The notes beneath the pieces were generated by a model. It searched no databases. It saw nothing but the letters and a program-made list of their open reading frames with translations, and was not told where the DNA came from. The position numbers were made by a program, and so were the translations under genes. DNA of 64,000 nt from Anagrus nilaparvatae (taxonomy: Eukaryota > Arthropoda > Insecta > Hymenoptera > Mymaridae): the NCBI GenBank assembly GCA_022575985.1, contig JAKSXM010000272.1:31575501-31639500 (forward strand). The letters are read 5' to 3'. Below, one piece after another: positions 23,658 to 36,600 of the stretch; position 1 is the first letter of the stretch, and each line of letters begins with the position of its first letter.

Positions 23658-26600
23658 GTAAATCTGAATTTTTTTTTTGGAGGCGAGAAAGAGTGTAAAA
23701 ATTATGTAATCAAACGGTGCAATGTTCAAAAAAAAGATTGATAACTAATGTAATTAAAAAGAAAAAAGATAAAAATAATTTGTTTTTCATCAAACATGCA
23801 TACCAACCGTTATAAAAATTAAATTTTTTGTTCTGTTCTTGAAGGAAGTATGCGCTGGCGCACACTACCTACTTGAGACTTGTTTAATAATCTCGCATAT
23901 AAGTGCATTGTTTGCTATATCACTGTGGTGCTCTTTTTACGTTAAGTTACATTCCCGTTCTCAGGGTGAAAATAATTATAAAAAATGGATTTCTACAAAG
24001 GTTAAAAATATTAATAAACACCAATATCGAGACAGGATGAAATTTTACAATCCTGATTTAAAAATGGCAAGTATTAAAGATTTGTTATTTATGCAAAGTA
24101 TTAAGGTCATAAATTGAGCGAGTTTAGGGAATTTTTTGCTAAATTGTGAAAAAAAATTTCCATAGCATCAAAAACGCATCACGTTGCAACGTAAATATTA
24201 GTTGTCGTTAAATCTGTAACACAATAAAAAAAGTGTAAGTGTAAGTGTTAACTAAAAGGAGAATCGATGAAGGGAACCTGCCAGTTATTGGTTTTGCGAA
24301 ACGCGAATTGCTTAACCCAATTCTTTTTTTGGTGTATATAGTGATAGTGCAAAAGTCTGTTGTTTTTTTTTGTTTTTTCTTTAAGGAAGAATTATTTTAT
24401 TCAATATAAATTGAGGGGTTAAAAAAAGGTTTCCTTGTGTCTCCTCGTTCTTATAAACATGCACCAGGACGTAGGGGCGATCAATATGAAACGAAAGTAC
24501 AAATTTTGTATTACATGTAATTTCAAAAAATTTCTTCAGTTTTGTAATTTTGGACTTTTTGAGCAATATAGTGAAAATGTTTCAAAACAATGCAATGAAT
24601 AAAAATTTTTATTTTAATTAAGTAACATAAAGTTCGAAGAGATAAAAAGTTGAAAAAAGCATTACTTTGAAATTTTAAGGTTATATTTTTCTTGGAATTA
24701 AATTGTTTGTTTGTTTTTATTTTTAGGGCAAGTTACTCCTCTGGTTATTCAGGCGCACCTACAGGTTTCTATAGTGGAAGCCAGAATTTGCAACCCAAAG
24801 AAGCCGACAGTGAGTAGCTTTAATTATTATTGATTTGATAAAGGCGAAAAATTAAAAATAATAATGAATTTTTTATACTTTATTTTAAAAAATATTATTT
24901 GGAAGAAATTCCTATGAACACCCCTGTACAGAAAAATATTAAAATAACTCTTTTGAAAGAAAATTATTTTCGAGATAGATACGACCCCCCATCGCGTGTA
25001 ATCTGAACTGAAAGAAAGCCGGTTTTTTTAAAGAAATAATATGAGTATTCCTAAAAGAGATTTCAGTTTATTTTGAAAATTTTCTAAAGAGTATTTGTAT
25101 GTCGTTTGTATACATATTTAATGTGATGAATATAATAAACACACTGCCCACCATGAGTCCACGAGACCACGAGGCTCTCTTTCTGTTTTAATTTAGTCAA
25201 CTCCGGATTACCGGAACGTTTACACACAAAAGAAGAAATTTATTTTTCTCTATAAATGTGACTGGGTACTAATATAATTATTATGCTCCCAAGTGTTTTT
25301 AAAGTAAATAAAGACGAAATGGTAAATTGTCCGAAGTGGTCTCTGAGGAGGAGTTTTAATAAATTTTTATATACTATTTACCAATTTTTAGAAAGGCGGC
25401 AAAGCTGACTCCAAGCTGGCAACCGTTGAAGATGAGGGTCCGAAGTGGCCCGAAATCGGCCCAAGTATCGTTCCTGATAAGGTTTCGCCTTCAACGAGAG
25501 CTACTTTAAAAAATCTTAGACTGAACATCAAAAAAATCAATAAAATTGACAATATTAAAAGTTACAGAAACGCTCAGACTATTACAGGTAAGTTGACTCT
25601 TAAGATTGAAGAAAGAAACTGACATCCCATCGGCAAAAAGCCTTGAATTTTATACAGAAAAAAGCTATTAGAGAGAGAATAATGATTATTATCCCCATGG
25701 CAAATGATGATTACCCCGTGTACATATAAAAGACGATCGTCATCATCATCATCATTAGTAAAGAGTCATCATCATTATGGAGGAAAAAACGGAAAAAAAT
25801 AAAATTTACGTGTGCTCATTTTTTAAATTAAAGAATTAACTTACTCGACTACTCGAATTTTTCCGGTATTTCATTAAATTTATATGATCGGTGCCTATTT
25901 TTAAATAAGAGGAAAACTCCTCGTGTCTTGCCCGACAGTAAAATCATAAAATAGATGAGAATTAAATTTTCCATCTTTGTATGAAGCACATCCTAGTTTA
26001 TCAATATGCTATGCGTAGATTTGAAAAAAATAAATAAGAAAATTGGCATATTACCAGATAGAAAACATAAGAAAACTTTTAAAGCTTTACGTACGTCTAT
26101 TTTAACGACGACGACGGTCTCGACGGTATAGTATTTGAAACTGTTAAAATTTTAGTTGAAAATTATTTTTAAAAAGTTAGCCGCATTTCTGCTTAGAATC
26201 TGATAGGATGCACCAAACTTATTATGAACGAAAAATTGAAAAGGCCCAAGGGCCCGTCGAAACTCAAAGATATACATGCCTTGCTTAGCAAATGGAGAGA
26301 CGGTACAAATTAAGATTTGAATTTATTAAATTTATCAAGGTATTCGGGACATTTAAAGTAGGATACGTATTTTTAGTCACATCCCAATGTCATCGCTCTC
26401 TTTTTTTTACACTATTGTATATTTAGGTTTCTTTTTTACTATTATTTTACTATTTATTATTATTTATTTCCTCTGTTTGCAGAAGTTTGTAGTGGCGACG
26501 AGATTCCTGAAGTAGAGATTATCAGTCTTTTGGAAGAACAAATACCGAGGTATCATCTCAGAGCCGATACGTTAACGCAATTTCAAGGTATCTCAAAAAA

Positions 26601-29600
26601 AAAATTTCTGTACTTTCGAATTATTTATTCAAAATTTTTTTATTGAATTTTCAGGCTACGAAAACGCAGATTGGTTCATACCACCTTCTGAAACGAGATT
26701 TCAGGAGCAAGACGCTAAATTATCGCCGGACCAAATCCGGGAAACGCTTAACTATTTCAGTAAGTTTCATTTAAAAAATTATAATTATGTCCTTTACACT
26801 TTTTTACCAAAAGCAAAAAACTATTTAAAAAAAAAATAAATTAAATCTCGAATGTAGGGTTTTTCCTTCAGGCCCCAAAAAAGTTTCAGGCGAAAAACTA
26901 AAATTTTCAAATAATATAAATATTTTCGAAAATCTCGTTATATTTTTACTTTTTTCTCCCCTTGAAAGGTCTGGGATACTTAAAGGAAAATGCCGATTTT
27001 ACTGAGTTTAGTATTTCATAATATTTGATACTATGGCAGTTTCTACGTTCAGATAGGAGGTATATATAATTTCCCTCCATAAATTTTTTTTGGAAAAACC
27101 AGAAAATACTTCTTATTTTCTTTAAAATTTTTTAGCAAGCAGTTTTTATGGGAAATTTAAACTCGACAAACAAATTTTCATATTTTCCATTTTCACGCTT
27201 TTTCGGTGACCATATGAAAATCCTGATTCGATTTTTGGATTCTTCGGGAAATTGTACTCTGTAATAGTATAATAGAAATAAAAAAAACAAACCAGAATTT
27301 TAGAAAATTATAAATTATTTACCAAGACCGAACTAAACCTAATGGTCTGATCTTCGAATGGGTTCCAAAGTATTTTTTCCCGATACTACTACTCAAAATA
27401 AGCTTCAAATTTATTTTTTGGCTTATAACTTTCAGTTCTCGGTTTATGGCACGTTTTTAAAAAAAGATAGTTAATTTTTCTTATTTTTCTGCAAAAATTG
27501 CACATTAACGTGAAAAATTATTTCATATTAGGTCCGGATAAGAAATTTTCAAAAATTTTTTCAAAGATTTCACCGTAGAATCCAATTCTGAGTTCATATA
27601 ATTTTTTTTCAAGTTGCGCATGCGCGAGAAATTAATAAAGTAAGTTGTTTTTTTTCAAAAGTTGATTTCTCAAAATGTTTTGAGGAAAAAAGAAACTTGT
27701 GGGTTATAGCGTTTTGAGAGCTCTAAATTAAAAAAAAGCAACTTTTAAAAGTTCATTTTCCCAAAAGCCGTGTGTCTTTTACGAAAAATTATTAAAAATG
27801 GACAAAAAATGATTATGGCCGCCAAAAATCGAGATCTAAACCTTATGTAATTGAGTTGGAAATGGAGCGTAAATAGCTTTGTTAATTAGATGGGGCCTGA
27901 CTAGGGGCGCCCTGCGTATATATATATATGCAAATTGTCACGCGGCGCTGACGGGGGCCTACATAGGCTCGCCTAATTAATGAAATGCACTTCTGCAAAT
28001 TACGTATTTTAACACAGACATACACATAGAACAAGCATCACCATTATACATATTAATATTCAAAATAACTTTAATAAAATGAACAATTTTTCTCGACAAT
28101 AGCCACGAAAGTGCAATTTCCTGGCCGCTGACGCAGAAAAATCTATATACTATTCTTGGCCATTAAAAAGAATGTCCCAAATCACAGTTTACCGACCTCA
28201 GAAGGTAATTTATGTGTGGTTTGGACCATTCTTTATTTTTTTCGCCATTTGTCGTAATGTATTATATTTAAACCTCAATTTCCTGTATATTAGTGCTTCT
28301 AAGTTTAGTTCTTATTTTGGTATTCGGGAAGCACTTACCTTCAAGCCTTCCTTATACTATGGTCTTTAACTACTTATACACTATATATACAAAAATGTCA
28401 ATTAACACCGTAAATGCGGTGAACCGACGATTTACTCGAATCAACCTTACTTTTAACTTGATGTAAAATCTCTTGATGCTGTTAAAGCTAGGTTTGATCC
28501 AAGCGATTATTGACTTGAGATTATTTTCTATGTTTAGTTATATGTATAGGTTGGGTCAGTATCACTTATTTAAATAATATCCAGCAGACAATTTCATTTT
28601 GTATAATGGTTTTTTGGCTGTTATACGAAAAATAAGGAAGTAAAAATAGTGAAAAGAAGAAGAAAAAGAAAGAGGGGCGGTGGGGCTCCCTCCATCGCCC
28701 CGACCAGTGAGGACCTGGGTCTCAGCCACATGAGGACTTCTAGAGAGAGAAACCTCAGCCTGAATGTCCTCCCCGTGAAAGAAAGAAAATTGAGAGAGAA
28801 TTAGTGCCTTATGCAATCGCACATTTTTGCACTCATGAGGAGACAATTTTAATTGTTTTCAATAATTTTAAAATAATATAATTATTATAATTTTTAACTC
28901 GCGTCTTATAGCCCAGCCGTATTTTGAGTTGACACCATTGTATAAATAAAATCCCGTGCTCAAAAAGCAGGTTAGATGATTGCGAGTGTTTGAATACGTT
29001 GATTCAAGCCCGTTAGCTTGAGTCAAGGGATTACTCTTTCCAGGACCTAAGGGTCGTCAACTCAATATTTACTTCATAAAATTTAATGATTTTTATAGTG
29101 TTAGAGTAAAGAGTAAAGAATGCTTTACTTTAAATTCATAATAATTATAATCCAGTTTATAGTTTTGAGGCTGAAAAATATTTAAAATAGGTATTTATTT
29201 ATATTTTTATGGCAAATGTACTCTGTGAATTAAAGCTATACACAGGTATTCAAGCAGCTATACATCAAATAGTATATTACGACCCATGGCCAGAAAAATA
29301 AAGAATGGCCCAAATCGCACGTAAATTACCTTCCGAGGCGAAGCCGAGGATGGTAAACTGCGATTTGGGGCATTCTTTTTTTATGGCCCAGGGTCGTATA
29401 CGATTTTTCTGCATCAGTGGCGAGAAAACACGTCTTTGCCGGACGCGCAGCGGCCGGGAAATACGTGCTTTCTGGCCGCTGACCAGAAAAATCAGTTTTT
29501 CTTGTTAGTGTCCAGAAAGTGCGTGTTTTCTGACCGCTGTGCTATTCGAAAAGACGCTTTTTCTCGACACTGAGCAAGAAAAATTATGTTTTGTCCTTGG

Positions 29601-30601
29601 CCACAAAAAAGGATGCCCCAAATCGCAGTTTACGTACGATTTGGGTCATTCTTTTCTTTTGTGGCCATGGGTAAAAATATACTATTTTCTAAGAAGCTTT
29701 GACAAACTTATTTACCAATTTCTCGAACATCGAAACTCTACCAATTAGACACAGATGCATTATTTTTGGGAACTTTTCATCTGTAAATCCTCCTATTCGT
29801 GCTTAAAAATGTAATAATTGTGAATAAAATCATATCTCATTTCGATTTGCATGGAGTTTTAAAAAATATTAAAATAAACCAGGCAAGGTCATCAGCCTAA
29901 ATATTATTTAAAAATAAAATAGTTGTAGGTAGAAAGTTTTGTAAAAGTGTTGCTTTGCTCCTTTCGTGGAATGTGGCATATATAGAAAATTATCGATGCT
30001 CTGGAATTTCACTTTAGATTCATTGGTGGCGCTGTCGTTATTTTTTAGGCTTTTAAACATACGTCTGTGTGAGTTGTCTGTTTGTGATTCTCATGACATG
30101 ACTAACGAGTTTTTTCAGTCGCCATCCTGGCCTCCAATCGGCTGTGCGTCCGACTTTCTTAACAATAATTTTACGAAAAATAGTGTTAAAAAGTGATAAA
30201 AGTAGAAGAATGCGATGGTGGGGGAACGAAAGGTTTAAATACTGAACTCGTAATTATTATTTTTTAATTTTTAACAATAGCACAATTTAAACGTAAGTTA
30301 TCATCAGCTTATATAATTATTATGTTGTATCGTTAAAATACTTGAAATATTAATTGATGGAACTCTCGGAGCATCTGGAGGTTTGGAGCAAATAAAACAA
30401 ACGAACATAACCTCGGAATTAGTAATTATATAAAATAATAATTTATCCGTGTAAAACTACTACACGTATAGGTTGAGATTTTGAGAAGGTCAGGGTAAAT
30501 ATTAATATATAGATTATGGGATTTTGACTCTATCAAACAGAAAAAATATTCAATGACATTCGGGTTAGCCGGGTATTTTAACGTCCGATAATTGTTATTG
30601 T

Positions 30602-30636
<35 letters not shown>

Positions 30637-33600
30637 CATCACGTGCTCCGAAAGCAATGTTTTTATTTTTTTAATTGAAAATGAATTTCTCTTATAGACT
30701 CCCTTTCTCTCTTTTCTTTTTAAATTAATTTACCCCTTTTACTCAATTGGAAAATTGTTTTATCACAAAAATTCACGATAAGAATTCAAGGAAATATATT
30801 CTCGTATAATGTATAATTTAATCGTTACGCATTACGGACATTTAACCGACTGCGACTTTTTTCTTTCATACGTTTTCGATTTTCTTTACCCGCATTTTCA
30901 CTTTTTTACAACTAGCCCATGACTCTCTGCTTCTTGGATTTCCATGAGCTCCGTTAATTAATACAATCGGTTACCAATAATTAAAATTACAATTATATTT
31001 AAAATTTCATCAGCAGGGGGACCAAATCAATTTCTCTTATTTCTAATTAATTGTAAGTTGAAAGAAAGCACAAGAAAATAAAGTAATATGTCATGAGCAG
31101 CGCCGATTCCACTCCGCTGAGTTCTAGACGTAAAACACTGAATCAATCGACAAGAAGACGCACCTTTGACAGTTTAGCACTCGAGGTGTCTGGTTTCTCG
31201 CCAGAAAGCCAAAGAAAAAATGACCAAGAAAAAATCGAAAAAATGCCAAAAGAAGAGGATGAACCGGAACTCTGGGACGATTACGGAGTCGTCGAGTATC
31301 TCGAAAAAGGACTCGGCTCTCCGGACAAGAGTACGGAGGACGAGAGGGTCGAATCGATGCGAGAGACCTTGTCATCGGAAACAGACATTATTGAGGCACA
31401 TGGTGACATTACAGATTTTTTGTTCCACGTAGCCAGAACAAAGCATGGCAGAGTTTACATAAGGGTTGTAAGAACTTTGCTCATGAACAGAGGTAATTTA
31501 TCTTGAGAAAGTCGATGACAGTTACTATAGGTTCATTTCTTTCTCCGAAATTCGTAAGAATCGCGATTGTCTTAAAGTAAAAGGAAAATACATAATGAAA
31601 TTCAAATATATCGCACTATTTTTAATTAAAAATCGATGAGACAATCTATAAATTTAACATAAAATGCCTTTTCTTGCTCTTTTTATGATAGTAAATAAAA
31701 AGAAAAATTCTTATGTCCCAATTATTATTAATTTATCTATCTTTTTTTCACTTTAAGAAAGTTTTTCTGAAAGGAAAATCGTATTTTAATCGAAAGCAAC
31801 GTTCCTCTTTAAATGAAAAAGGCTTTTTTAATGCGAGCTTGCGCTTTCGATTCTCCACGTATCCTTATCCCCTTATCCCTCCTTCTTTATTTGCGCTCTT
31901 GTGCAAATAAAATCGTCAGTGTAGCCAGTCTGACAGGGAGTTTGATGCGGTAATACAGTGGTAATATGGCGGATCGATTATTGCGCCCGCGAAGTAACTC
32001 CGTAGTAATGTTTATTTCATTGAAAATTTTAGAAATATTTTTCGTTTTCTTTCATTGATTGAGAAATTAAATTGCAAATAAATTTTGCCGTGTTGATACG
32101 GGCAATGGCATCGTAGGTGTGTAATATTTTATTTTTCTCTTCTTTTGACCGTTTGGCCTGGTTTTAATTAAAAAAAAATTTTAAAATGGACTTTACCTCG
32201 ACTTTCGACGTGCACTGGAAATTGATAAAAATAATGAGTGTTATTTATTATTGGGAAATATTGAGATTTTTAGGTGCTGATATTGTTCAGTTATTTTTCT
32301 GATTGGTTTTCATTTTTTTCTTTGGCTATATGGTAATTTACTAATTTATTTTCAATCATTACGCATCAACATTTTTTTAGCCGGTTTCATTCTATTTTCT
32401 CGTTCTGATAACAAAGTTTGCGCAACGAAATAAAATTAGTTTTTCGCACAAAACATCAATTAGTAGTTTCAATTAATTCATTTAATGCAAAGTTGCAAGG
32501 AAGAAGAAGAGGGGGATGATTTCAAGAACAAAATTAAAAAAGATCCGTTCAACTAATTTTTTTATCGCTCCTATGTTATTTTTTACAAATTGACTGTCAG
32601 CAGTCAGTGTGACGCACGATTATTTTTGTTTTTTTATTTACCCTGTTAATTCAACCGGAACATAATAATTTATTGTCATTATTTTGCACTAAAAAGCTAA
32701 GGATTTCTCAGTAGTAATAAAATAAATGATAAATGCATAATTTTAATAAACAATAAATCACATTCAGATTCTTACGTGTGCTAGGCGGATCTGCTAGATA
32801 TTTTGAAAAATTATATCGGAAGCATGCTGGAGTTAGTTGGATTCAATGTCAAGGTCATCGTTCTTCTCGTAAAATTAAATCTGATCTAATATATCTTTTC
32901 TTCCTTTTCTTATATCATCTTAAAAAGTTTAATGCGTATGCGCAATTTAAGGGTGCATTTAGATCAAAGATGGTCTTATTATGCTTATTAGCGTAAAAAA
33001 GCAAACTAATTTTATTCGATTCTACAATATTTGTTTTTTCAAGTTGAGACAAGTTTTTTTTTATTGATTGATTGATTATAAGATTTATTTATACAAAATT
33101 GTACAAAAATGAGAATTACAACTTGTTTACAGAAAAGAGGCGTGTATAAAGTATAATTAATCAAATAAATCATATACGAATTAGTTTATTTCACATCACA
33201 AAAAATCGAGCAGAAAGAAATCAACTTTCTAAAAAAACAATTTTGCAAATGACTTCAAATCCTATATTTAGATAAGCGAGATACTTACAATTAAAGATGC
33301 GTTTTTGATTTTGTTAAGAAGCTTTTTTCTCTTATTTGAAAACCAATGTATTTATTAAATATTTTGCTATTATGTTTTTTGCCTGTAAAGGCAAAATCCC
33401 TATTAGAATAAAAAATTCGTATATGATACCGGTACATTGGTACATCAGTTCATTCAATAGCAAATAAGCTAAACGTATAATCTCGCGTGTAATATAAGAG
33501 TAACAGCCCCGACCGCTTCTAAATGCACCCTAATACAGTTTAACTTTTCATTTTAAAAAACATTGATTTTTACATAATTGCAGCAAAACTTGTAAAGGAC

Positions 33601-36600
33601 ATTTATATTTTGTAAACAAAATTCTTTTCTATATCTGTATTCACTTTATCTCGCTTTTTCGCAGTCTTATGCAGCAATCGGGTGAGCCAAATGACCAAAA
33701 CCTATAATGATATTGAAGCAGTAACAAGGCTTCTGGAGGAGGTACATATCACTTTTCCTTTCTATTATCCAAACTTTCGTCCTTTGTATTTACTAATTAT
33801 GATCACCTGATTTCATTACAGAAAGAAAAAGATTTGGAACTTACAGCACGCATAGGAAAAGAATTGTTAACTCATAACCAAAAACTTGAAACAACTGTTC
33901 AAGAACTGGAAAATGAATTGAAAGCAGCTAATGAAAAAATAACGCAATTAACTTATGAACTTGCTAAGAAATCTGAATTGATACAAGTATTAACCAACGA
34001 CGTTGAGGATGATTTATCGGAAGAGTCAGAGCCCACGGGATTTACGAACATTAATTTGGATGTTATGCAAAAAAAGATCTTTTGCTTAGAGGATGAAAAC
34101 AAACAGTTAAGAAATGAATTTTCGAAATTGGCCCATGAAGCTGATAATTGCGAGGAGCAAGAAGCACGCTTAGTTCAAGATATAGCCAATCAGTTGGGTA
34201 AGTGCTTGGAGTCATATTATTTTGCTAAATCTACTTTTAATTTAATATATTCAATAAATATATTTATTCAGCTAATGCAAATATGGAGGTTGATGGTATA
34301 GCGGAGGAGCTAGCTCGTCAAAAGGAAGAAAATCGATTACAACATGAGCAAATCGTTAGTCTTACAGCCAAACTGGCAGAAACAGAACTAAGGTTGGCTA
34401 ATATCATAGCTGAACATGATGAAGTTGGTACCACACTAATTATTACAAGGGATAATCAAAATGCCTTGGCTGATGAACTTGCCAAATTCAAAGAAAAGTA
34501 TGCTGAAGTTGTAAATATATTATCTGAAACTCAAGAACAAATGAAGAAGCAAAGAAAACGATCGATGCCTGTTGCAAGAGGTGGTGCTTTGTTCCCTTCG
34601 TTGATGGCAGCTCCTCAACCTGATTCTATAGCCATGGAATTAGAGTCTTCTCTATATTCTGAGTCTAGTTTGGATTCTGGAATTATGCCTGACAGGATGT
34701 GAGTGTACTTGAAATAACTTACTGAATACGCAAAATTTATATTTTAAACTTATTTTAACTTATTATAAAATTATTTTGTTGCTTAGGCCTACTTATAAAA
34801 AAGTATTTGATACTGTTAAAAGTGCATCTCGCGCTACGACAGCTGTTGTCACTGAAAGTCTTCAATTTCCTCGGTTAGGTTCTATGACGACGTCAACACT
34901 ATCAAGTAGTTCATTTGGACCTCGAATGAGTTCAATTTTGCAAGCAAAAAGCAAAAATTACAATTCATCATTTCCAAATCTTGATTCTGCTGGTCAGAGT
35001 GATAGTGAAGGTTCACTTGCAACAGATTCAGAGGAATATCCGTATGTTACACAAACTCATTCAGTATTGCTATTGCAAAATTTATACTTTTTAATACTTT
35101 TAAACTTTTTTTTTCATTCTTTTGACTTAAATTACTTTGATTCTCTAATTAAATATAAGTATCATTTTATTTTATTTTATTTTGCTTACTAATTTACATA
35201 GGAAATTTCCCGTTTAATATACCTGATCATACTTTTTCAGTACTTCTCAATTTCTCTAGTCATTTTTTAAAAAAGTATATAACTAAAGAAAAAAAAATTT
35301 ATAACTTAATTTTAACAAAATAAAATCTGAATTATATAAATAATATGAATTTCATTACATAATCATTTCGTAATGATAAACTTACGTTAAAATTTAATAA
35401 ATACATATATATATATAAATTACAATATTTATTTACTGATAGTAAATAACTCAGTAAATAATGAAAAGTATAAAAATTTTTTTGTCAAAGATGTGCAGTT
35501 GCAATGATCACTTAATTTTTTTCTCGATAATATGTTAAATTTAGATATATAAGATTTAAAAACATTTTTCTAGCTCAAGTCCCTAGTGAAATTTCTCGCT
35601 GAAACCTTTCCAGGTTTTAGTTTTTCGGGAAAACCCAAAAAAAAAAAAGCTATTACCAAAAAAAGTATCTTCCGCAATGTTTCTCGCGCTTTAAATAAAA
35701 CTTAAAGATCTTCAAAAAATATGTTTCTTGATGATCGAAAAAAAAATATTTTTTCGTTATTATCTTTTTTTTTTTTTTTTTTTTCAAAAGATGAATTTTA
35801 TGAAATTCTAAGAGAAGAGGTACTTTAATAATGAAATTATATTTTGAAACAGAAATAAAATTAATTAAAATAGAATCTCCTGAACAAAACAGTTAAAATA
35901 TCATTTAAAGTTAATATAAGAAATTTTATTTGAATACACCTGATACAGGGCTTAAAGGAACCGTAGTATATAAATTTATTATTTTTTATTTATTTTTATT
36001 TCACAAATTTAAACATTCTTTACCTTAACAGATTCCACAGTATATATTTAATTGCTTCAAATTTTTTTCAGTGGACCTCAGACAACAGGTGTACCAGGTG
36101 CTCCAGGAGCTGCAGATCTTGAAGCTGCCTTACGTCGATTAACTCCTGCTGAAGTAATAGCCCGAAGAGCTTGTCTTAGTAGCGGCACCGGTTACAGTTA
36201 TGATTATGATTCAGGAATGCAGTCACCACCAAGTTTTGTTCCTTTTGGTTGCCGGACTCCCGATAGTATAATGTCCACTGGTAGCAGTGGTAATTTTAGT
36301 GGTTTTAGCAACAACAGTTCAACAGGCTGGAGGTTACCAGAAAAATTACAAATTGTGAAACCAATAGAAGGTTCTCAAACACTTTTCCACTGGTCACAAT
36401 TAGCTACTCCAACGCTTGGTGGACTTTTAGAAGATAGACCAGGAGTTAAAACCCGAGGTGGTCGAGGCTTGGAAGACTTGGGATTCGAAATATTTACATT
36501 GACAGATGTTGAAGAAGATGAAGAATACTTGAATCCTGGGAAGCTTTTCCAAAATACAGAATCCATTTATACATATACTAACAGTACAGTTATGCATCCA

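Larger units (their letters stand above)
26760..31092 (+). other. milton intron with hairpin repeats
   Basis: 4.3 kb without recognised exons. It holds three hairpin elements of one family (28158-28246, 29278-29398, 29599-29666), a MITE-like element at 28924-29065, a GC-rich block at about 28670-28790 and a poly-T run near 30606-30634. Confidence 0.6.

Noticed and set aside
23839..24117. 92-codon open frame on the plus strand between BTB and milton
   Set aside because: No recognisable domain, no splice link to phase-matched neighbours, AT-rich noise-like codons.
28562..28846. 94-codon minus-strand frame over a GC-rich block
   Set aside because: Low-complexity Ser/Phe composition and no homologous pattern; the block looks like repeat DNA.
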